From: an uncultured Actinomycetes bacterium
GTDB lineage: Bacteria > Actinomycetota > Acidimicrobiia > Acidimicrobiales > Acidimicrobilacustridaceae
Direction: 5' to 3'
Assembly: GCA_945957335.1 (NCBI GenBank)
Contig: CAMFLJ010000157.1
Location: 1-8,350 of the forward strand
Length of the DNA stretch: 8,350 bases
Shown here one piece after another: positions 7,103 to 8,350 of the stretch. The number at the start of each line of letters is the position of its first letter. Position 1 is the stretch's first letter. The notes beneath the pieces are model-generated. The model was not told where the DNA came from. It saw nothing but the letters and a program-made list of their open reading frames with translations, and did not search any database. A program made the position numbers and the translations under genes.

Positions 7103-7120
7103 GTTCCGATGTATCGGAAC
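7103..7120. promoter_or_regulatory. 18-bp perfect palindrome, probable operator
   Basis: GTTCCGAT and ATCGGAAC are exact reverse complements separated by GT. The dyad centre is about 45 bp upstream of the SIP start codon and about 35 bp from its ribosome binding site, a usual place for a repressor operator. The size, two-base spacer and GATAC-type core resemble operators of TetR-family regulators, but that assignment is inference and no regulator gene lies in the window. It does not resemble the IdeR/DtxR iron box. As RNA it could form only a short 6-bp hairpin and no T-run follows, so an operator is more likely than a terminator. Confidence 0.6.
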
Positions 7121-7143
7121 CGGTTGAAGGCCCACCCTATTCC

Positions 7144-7155
7144 TTGCGGCCGCAA
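7144..7155. repeat. 12-bp palindrome TTGCGGCCGCAA
   Basis: A perfect palindrome lies 23 bp beyond the 18-bp dyad. Its GCGGCCGC core is easily produced by base composition, but the TTG/CAA flanks make it slightly notable. It could be a second protein-binding site; the evidence is weak. Confidence 0.25.
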
Positions 7156-7184
7156 ACGCCTGGGCGCGTCGTTCCCGGGCTGGT

Positions 7185-7210
7185 CGGCCCGCGGCGCGGC
7201 TGGTGGGCCG
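7185..7210 (-). terminator. possible GC hairpin after the membrane-protein gene
   Basis: CGGCCC (7185-7190) pairs with GGGCCG (7205-7210) around a 14-nt loop, and an alternative GCGGC/GCCGC stem (7196-7200, 7207-7211) overlaps it. It sits 10 bp past the stop of the upstream - strand gene. There is no T-run, and such short GC stems are frequent by chance here. Confidence 0.2.
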
Positions 7211-7220
7211 CCTGCGCCGC

Positions 7221-7814
7221 TCAGGCCAGGTCGCCGGGGGTGACGCAGTTGCCCATCTGCTCGTTCGCCCGTCCGGCGAAGAAGTCGATCGGCTCGGTGA
7301 TCTGGCGGTTGTCCTTCACCGACACGTAGAAGCGGGCCGTGGGGTCGGTCTCGAGCGCCTGCACGTAGCGCTGGCGGTCGCCGAGGTAGGTGCGCCAGTC
7401 GCCGAGCCACTCCTGGATCATCCGCCCGTCGTTGCCCGAGTCGGCGGTGGGGGCCACCGCCTCGAGCTGCACGAGCATGGCGGCGAGGTCCTCGTTGGCC
7501 TGGGCGATCACGTCGGCCCGGGCGCCGGCGTCACGGCTCGCGTAGGCCGGTTGCAGCTCGGAGAGCTGGCCCGCGGTCACCGTGCAGATCTGCTGGGCCT
7601 GCTCGGCGAAGGTGGTGTCGGCCAGCGTGCCGGGGAACGACTTCTCGGTGGGCCCCCACAGGGCGTAGGCCCACAGGGCCGCGATCCCGACGGCCACCAG
7701 GACGGCCAGGACCCGGCCCGCCCGGCGCCCCATCGACATCGGCTCGGCGTCGTCGTCGGCGCCCACGGGCTCGGCGCCGCCGGGGCCGACGGGGGAGACG
7801 GGAGCGTCGGACAT
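7221..7814 (-). CDS. single-pass membrane protein of unknown function
   Basis: I do not recognise this family. The protein has 197 residues. Residues 1-34 are Pro/Gly/Asp/Glu-rich, low complexity and end in basic residues (MGRRAGR), consistent with a cytosolic side. Residues 35-53 (VLAVLVAVGIAALWAYALW) form one membrane segment. The remaining 144 residues should be outside the membrane and look mostly helical and polar; they contain exactly two cysteines, Cys77 (QQICTV) and Cys190 (GNCVTP), near the two ends, which could form a disulfide tying them together. EWLGDWRTYLGDRQRYVQAL (135-154) looks amphipathic. There is no lipobox or catalytic motif I can name. The ATG at 7814 is chosen because the hydrophilic head plus membrane segment starts there; GTG at 7823 is an alternative, and neither has a clear ribosome binding site. 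It is divergent from tyrS by 93 bp. Confidence 0.75.
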   Translation of the reverse strand: MSDAPVSPVGPGGAEPVGADDDAEPMSMGRRAGRVLAVLVAVGIAALWAYALWGPTEKSFPGTLADTTFAEQAQQICTVTAGQLSELQPAYASRDAGARADVIAQANEDLAAMLVQLEAVAPTADSGNDGRMIQEWLGDWRTYLGDRQRYVQALETDPTARFYVSVKDNRQITEPIDFFAGRANEQMGNCVTPGDLA

Positions 7815-7907
7815 GGCGCTCACTGTGGCCCGGCGCGCCCCTCGGTGCCAGTCGGAGGCCCCGAACGGGCTTGCCGCGGCGGGCCGCAGCGGGGAGAGTG
7901 ACCGACC
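7815..7907. other. divergent intergenic region before tyrS
   Basis: These 93 bp separate the start codons of the - strand membrane-protein gene and + strand tyrS, so both promoters should lie here. It is too short for a T-box leader and shows no T-box-like antiterminator. TTGCCG at 7871-7876 could act as a -35 element, but no good -10 follows at normal spacing. Nothing else is recognisable. Confidence 0.4.
7893..7896 (+). promoter_or_regulatory. tyrS ribosome binding site
   Basis: GGAG, 11 nt before the GTG at 7908, is the only Shine-Dalgarno-like site near the start. The nearby GTG at 7898 is out of frame with tyrS. Confidence 0.5.
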
Positions 7908-8337
7908 GTGAGCCCCGCCGACATCCTCGACGACCTGCGGGCCCGTGGCCTGCTCCACGACTCCACCGACCCGGACGCGCTGCGCGCCCGGCTCGAGGAG
8001 AGGCCCATCACGGTCTACGCCGGCTTCGACCCGACGGCCGACAGCCTCCACGTCGGCAACCTGGTGCCGCTGCTCCTGCTGCGCCGGTTCCAGGAGTTCG
8101 GCCACCGCCCGGTGGCCCTCGCCGGGGGCGCCACGGGCATGATCGGCGATCCGGGCGGCCGCTCGTCGGAGCGCAACCTGCTCGATGCCGACACCCTCGA
8201 CCGCAACCTGGCGGCCATCAAGGGCCAGCTCGAGCGCCTCCTCGACTTCTCCGAGGGACCGGGGGCGGCCGTGCTCGTCGACAACCGCGACTGGACCGGG
8301 CCCATGGGCGTGCTCGAGTTCCTGCGCGACGTCGGCA
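7908..8337 (+). CDS. tyrS: tyrosyl-tRNA synthetase, 3'-truncated by adapter
   Basis: Class I aminoacyl-tRNA synthetase that charges tRNA-Tyr; 143 codons and one base are present out of roughly 420. The start is GTG (SPADILDDLRARGLLHDSTD follows), the usual TyrS N-terminus. TVYAGFDPTADSLHVGNLVPLL (35-56) contains the tyrosine-binding Tyr37 and the HIGH-class signature as HVGN (48-51). GGATGMIGDPGGRSSERNLL (73-92) and VDNRDWTGPMGVLEFLRDVG (124-143) are the next conserved TyrS segments. TyrS normally continues with Lys-His-Phe after DVG; here the single base a (8337) fits the first base of a Lys codon, and the following 13 bases are adapter. The KMSKS motif and the RNA-binding C-terminus are missing. 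It lies near mpg, as in mycobacteria, but separated by three genes. Confidence 0.95.
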
Positions 8338-8350
8338 CTGTCTCTTATAC
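8338..8350. other. Tn5/Nextera mosaic-end adapter remnant (non-genomic)
   Basis: CTGTCTCTTATAC is identical to the first 13 bases of the Nextera transposase read-through adapter CTGTCTCTTATACACATCT. It is AT-rich unlike everything around it, it ends the window, and the tyrS protein stops matching its family exactly at its first base. This indicates untrimmed adapter at a contig end and not a biological transposon insertion. Confidence 0.93.

Larger units (their letters stand above)
7086..7162. repeat. 8-bp inverted repeat enclosing the palindrome
   Basis: CAGGCGTT (7086-7093) and AACGCCTG (7155-7162) are exact reverse complements 61 bp apart, and the 18-bp palindrome lies between them. An 8-bp match in a region this size can arise by chance. 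Confidence 0.2.
7067..7220. other. intergenic region upstream of the SIP gene
   Basis: These 154 bp without a gene lie between two - strand genes. From low to high coordinates they hold the SIP ribosome binding site, a perfect 18-bp palindrome, a 12-bp palindrome with a NotI-type core, and GC-rich potential hairpins next to the upstream gene's stop. The part at 7091-7145 is less GC-rich than the surroundings, as expected for a promoter, but I could not assign convincing -35 and -10 hexamers. Confidence 0.5.

Noticed and set aside
6341..7243. A 300-codon + strand frame opposite the SIP gene
   Set aside because: Antisense shadow, Gly/Val/His-rich and without recognisable motifs, whereas the - strand frame has full SIP signatures and a ribosome binding site.
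7815..8105. N-terminal extension of the membrane protein across the tyrS start
   Set aside because: The extra 97 codons are antisense to conserved tyrS sequence. ATG at 7814 gives a sensible head plus membrane helix.
8338..8350. Transposon insertion into tyrS
   Set aside because: The Tn5-type mosaic-end match at the very end of the sequence is far better explained by tagmentation adapter carry-over.

Overview
This is a very GC-rich, gene-dense bacterial fragment with GTG starts and 4-bp stop/start overlaps. It looks actinobacterial. The arg gene order (argD-argF-argR-argG-argH) and the argH/mpg/tyrS neighbourhood match the arrangement known from Actinobacteria; in Mycobacterium tuberculosis argH closes the arg cluster and mpg sits directly before tyrS. 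A lineage such as Acidimicrobiia is possible but is only a guess from the style of the proteins.

Layout. Positions 1-5068 carry the end of the arginine biosynthesis operon on the + strand: argD (5' end cut off by the window), argF, argR, argG and argH. Together these proteins take N-acetylglutamate semialdehyde to N-acetylornithine (ArgD), ornithine to citrulline (ArgF), citrulline to argininosuccinate (ArgG) and argininosuccinate to arginine (ArgH), with the arginine-sensing repressor ArgR encoded in the middle. argC, argJ and argB probably lie upstream of the window. argD/argF and argF/argR overlap by 4 bp and argH follows argG by 12 bp; the only real gap is 64 bp before argG. A 3-methyladenine DNA glycosylase gene (mpg) overlaps the argH stop by 4 bp, and a Nudix hydrolase gene overlaps the mpg end by 8 bp, so the + strand run 1-6298 may be one transcription unit.

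From 6317 to 7814 two genes lie on the - strand: a siderophore-interacting (ferric-siderophore reductase type) flavoprotein, and an unrecognised single-pass membrane protein with two extracytoplasmic cysteines. A perfect 18-bp palindrome at 7103-7120 sits just upstream of the flavoprotein gene and is the best regulatory candidate in the window. Divergent from the membrane protein, tyrS (tyrosyl-tRNA synthetase) starts at 7908.

The last 13 bases (8338-8350) are not genomic. They are identical to the start of the Tn5/Nextera mosaic-end adapter, and the tyrS reading frame departs from its family exactly there. The tyrS truncation is therefore a sequencing or assembly artefact.

I see no RNA genes, CRISPR array, insertion sequence or defence system. 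Most of the window is conserved housekeeping; the least explained parts are the palindrome-bearing intergenic region and the membrane protein.
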